Positions 5,262 to 7,084 of a DNA stretch of 7,084 bases are shown piece by piece. The position numbers and the translations under genes are program-made. Source of the stretch: Firmicutes bacterium UBA3936. Its GTDB lineage: Bacteria > Bacillota > Dethiobacteria > Dethiobacterales > Dethiobacteraceae. How positions within the stretch are numbered: the stretch's first letter is position 1; the number at the start of each line of letters is the position of its first letter. The stretch is taken from positions 1-7,084 of the forward strand of contig DGEC01000126.1 in assembly GCA_002385745.1 (NCBI GenBank), given 5' to 3'. A model generated the notes under the pieces. That model saw nothing but the letters and a program-made list of their open reading frames with translations. It was not told the DNA's origin and did not search any database.

Positions 5262-6071
5262 GTGACGGAATTGCTGAAAAAAAAGAAGAAAATAGGGCTT
5301 GCCTTAGGCGGCGGTTCTGCCCGGGGCTTTGCCCATATCGGTGTGTTAAAAATTCTTGAAAGGGAAAACATTCCAATCGATCTAATAGCCGGCACCAGCA
5401 TGGGCGCAGTTGTCGGGGCGCTTTACTGTGCGGGAATAAAGATAAACATGCTGGAAGGTTTGTCTCGTCAGCTGCGCCGCAGCCTTTGGATGGACTGGAC
5501 ATTTCCCAGGATGGGGCTTGCCTCCGGTGATAAACTGAAGCAGTTGATTACGCTTTTAACAAAGGGAATTGCCATTGAAAAGATGCCAAAAAAATTTGCT
5601 GCCGTAGCCGCCGATCTCTGCAAGGGGAGGAAAGTTGTTTTGCAGGAAGGCCCGGCAGCAAGGGCTGTCAGAGCTTCCGCAGCCATCCCGGGAGTCTTTT
5701 GCCCTGTGGAAGACGGCAAAAGTGTCCTGGTTGACGGGGCGGTGGTGGAGAGGGTGCCGGTAGCGACTGCCCGCGAGCTGGGAGCGGATATTGTGATTGC
5801 CGTGGATGTGGGCGCTTACCCAGCAACCCAGAGGCCCCAGCATATTTTTGATGTCATCACACAAAGCCTGGACATCATGCAAAGGGACTTAAGCAGACAT
5901 GCACTGAAAACGGCCGATGTGGTAATTGCACCGCAATTGCAGGAGATACTGCCCGGACACTATTACAAAGCGGCCGAGGCAATCAGTGCCGGAGAAAAAG
6001 AGGCTTTAACAATGCTGCCGGTTATAAGGGAAACATTGGAAAAAGAGGGGTTAGATGAAGAAGTTAGCTAG
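5262..6071 (+). CDS. ylbK: Patatin-like phospholipase/acyl hydrolase, YlbK family
   Basis: This is a predicted serine acyl-hydrolase of the patatin/RssA type, with a Ser-Asp dyad. The 269-residue product shows the oxyanion-hole glycine loop ALGGGSARGFAHIGVL (14-29), the nucleophile elbow GTSMG with S46, and the DGA motif with D158, all intact. No signal peptide or clear membrane anchor is seen; the lysine run at 6-10 is charged. The physiological lipid or thioester substrate is not known for this family. The start is uncertain. GTG 5262 has only a weak CGGA upstream, while TTG 5271 has AGGATGTG 8 nt ahead and would still give the usual short lead into the glycine loop. An ATG TGA overlaps the GTG. 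The gene overlaps ylbL by 17 nt, indicating one operon. Confidence 0.92.
   Translation: MTELLKKKKKIGLALGGGSARGFAHIGVLKILERENIPIDLIAGTSMGAVVGALYCAGIKINMLEGLSRQLRRSLWMDWTFPRMGLASGDKLKQLITLLTKGIAIEKMPKKFAAVAADLCKGRKVVLQEGPAARAVRASAAIPGVFCPVEDGKSVLVDGAVVERVPVATARELGADIVIAVDVGAYPATQRPQHIFDVITQSLDIMQRDLSRHALKTADVVIAPQLQEILPGHYYKAAEAISAGEKEALTMLPVIRETLEKEGLDEEVS
6045..6050 (+). promoter_or_regulatory. Ribosome binding site of ylbL inside ylbK
   Basis: GAGGGG lies 4 nt before the ATG at 6055, within the last codons of ylbK. It supports the 17-nt overlapping start and translational coupling. Confidence 0.6.
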
Positions 6072-7050
6072 GTACGCCTTAATTGTGCTAGTAGTTGCCG
6101 GACTGCTTTTTTTGCGTACCGGGTATTTGGTGGTTCGGCCCGGCTCCGCTTTAGATTTATCAACTTTGGTTTCCGTTGAAAGCGTCACCGGCGAAGAAGA
6201 TGAAGGCAGTTTCTACCTGGTCACTGTAGTTCAAAAGGAGGCAACTCCCCTGCAGTTGCTGCAGGCAATAATTGATTCCGATGTGGACCTGCGGCATAAA
6301 AGCAGGTATATGCCTCCCGGGCTAAACAAGGAAGAATACAGGGAAATAATGAAGCAATGGATGATTGAAAGCCAGACCCTGGCGAAAGTTATTGCGTTGC
6401 GCAAGAAAGGATATGAAGTACCGGTAAAAAGTGACGGCATAAAAGTGGTAAAAATCGAAGAAGACAGCCCGGCAAAGGGCATACTGCAGCCTGGTGATGT
6501 TATTGTTGCTGTAGACGGGAAGGAAGTTTACCTGGTTGAGGAATTAATCGAGGAGGTTGGGGCAAGATCCGCCGGTTCTCCTGTTACCCTGACCGTAAGG
6601 CGTGATTCTGAAATAAAAGAGTTGACTGTTAATACAGTAACCCATTTACAGCAGCCGGATAAAGCCGGTATAAGAGCGTATGTCCAGACACTTAACTGGC
6701 AGCCTGTCCTGCCGCTGGAGATTGATATTCAGGTGGGAAAGATCACCGGACCTTCAGCCGGTTTGATGTTTGTTCTGGAAATACTAAACCAGCTTGATGA
6801 AAAAGATTTGACTTTTGGCCATAAAATTGCCGGTACCGGCACAATTAATCTGGAGGAGGAAGTGGGGCCCATCGGCGGTGTCCGGCAGAAAGTAAGGGCG
6901 GCGGAAGAAGCCGGCGCGGAGTACTTTCTGGTGCCGGAGAAGAATTACGAAGAAGCAAAAAATAACGCCCGCGCTGTTACTGTTGTGGCGGTCCGGACGC
7001 TGGATGAAGCATTGCATTTTTTGGAAGGACTCTCCGGCAGCTCAAACTGA
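6055..7050 (+). CDS. ylbL: PDZ domain, Lon-type (S16) serine protease YlbL
   Basis: This is a membrane-anchored protease without an ATPase domain. The 331 residues comprise an N-terminal membrane anchor (about 5-28), an extracytoplasmic region with a PDZ domain (about 125-195; SPAKGILQPGDVIVAVDG at 138-155 is the core), and a C-terminal Lon protease domain. The catalytic Ser-Lys dyad is visible as S234 in GPSAG and K279 in GGVRQKV, so the enzyme should be active. Length is close to B. subtilis YlbL, which has been linked to degradation of a DNA-damage checkpoint protein; the substrate here is unknown. The gene sits downstream of ylbK in one operon. The stop at 7048-7050 shows the gene is complete, despite the adapter 15 bases later. 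Confidence 0.95.
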   Translation: MKKLARYALIVLVVAGLLFLRTGYLVVRPGSALDLSTLVSVESVTGEEDEGSFYLVTVVQKEATPLQLLQAIIDSDVDLRHKSRYMPPGLNKEEYREIMKQWMIESQTLAKVIALRKKGYEVPVKSDGIKVVKIEEDSPAKGILQPGDVIVAVDGKEVYLVEELIEEVGARSAGSPVTLTVRRDSEIKELTVNTVTHLQQPDKAGIRAYVQTLNWQPVLPLEIDIQVGKITGPSAGLMFVLEILNQLDEKDLTFGHKIAGTGTINLEEEVGPIGGVRQKVRAAEEAGAEYFLVPEKNYEEAKNNARAVTVVAVRTLDEALHFLEGLSGSSN

Positions 7051-7065
7051 TGCAACGGCCGGATG

Positions 7066-7084
7066 CTGTCTCTTATACACATCT
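7066..7084 (+). other. Tn5 mosaic end / Nextera adapter remnant
   Basis: The last 19 bases, CTGTCTCTTATACACATCT, are exactly the reverse complement of the hyperactive Tn5 mosaic end used in tagmentation libraries. They end flush with the window, as untrimmed adapter at a contig end would. They should not be treated as genomic sequence or as a resident Tn5 end. Confidence 0.97.

Noticed and set aside
5176..5502. N-terminal extension of ylbJ on the - strand by 109 residues
   Set aside because: It runs antisense through the start of ylbK, contains no family similarity, and the start at 5175 with AGGAGG upstream gives the normal length.
7050..7084. A further gene starting at the ATG overlapping the ylbL stop (TGATG)
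   Set aside because: No ribosome binding site is suitably spaced, and only 16 bases remain before the adapter sequence.

Overview
The window looks like ordinary chromosome from a Gram-positive, spore-forming bacterium, most likely a mid-GC Clostridia/Peptococcaceae-type Firmicute. The evidence is strong AGGAGG-type ribosome binding sites, a textbook intrinsic terminator, and a recognisable sporulation membrane protein (YlbJ). The gene order matches the ylbH-ylbI-ylbJ-ylbK-ylbL block known from Bacillus subtilis. The genus is inferred from style and synteny and was not tested.

Left part (1-2692). A gene-poor stretch of about 340 bases holds a candidate promoter and a foldable leader. It is followed by a 12-TM major facilitator transporter (339-1577) closed by a strong terminator (1593-1627). 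Next is a separately transcribed gene for a two-module cupin protein of unknown function (1790-2692). Its halves are clearly an internal duplication, and only the first half keeps the full set of metal-binding-type residues.

Right part (2693-7065). rsmD (16S rRNA methyltransferase) and coaD (phosphopantetheine adenylyltransferase) form a 4-nt-overlapping operon on +. ylbJ lies on the - strand and runs into coaD, so that the two stop codons share one TTAA. ylbK (patatin-like hydrolase) and ylbL (PDZ plus Lon-type serine protease) form a 17-nt-overlapping operon on +, divergent from ylbJ across about 86 bases. The gene between cupin and rsmD space (2693-2882) is not empty: it has a hairpin that is an intrinsic terminator only when read on the - strand, a 9-codon micro-ORF with a near-perfect ribosome binding site, and an apparently orphan second ribosome binding site.

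No mobile element, CRISPR array, tRNA or rRNA is visible. The most interesting candidate is regulatory. ylbJ has no terminator at its end, and the first convincing one facing it lies beyond rsmD, so its transcript could be antisense to the whole rsmD-coaD operon. The last 19 bases are identical to the Tn5/Nextera mosaic end and are almost certainly library adapter, so the biological sequence stops at about 7065.
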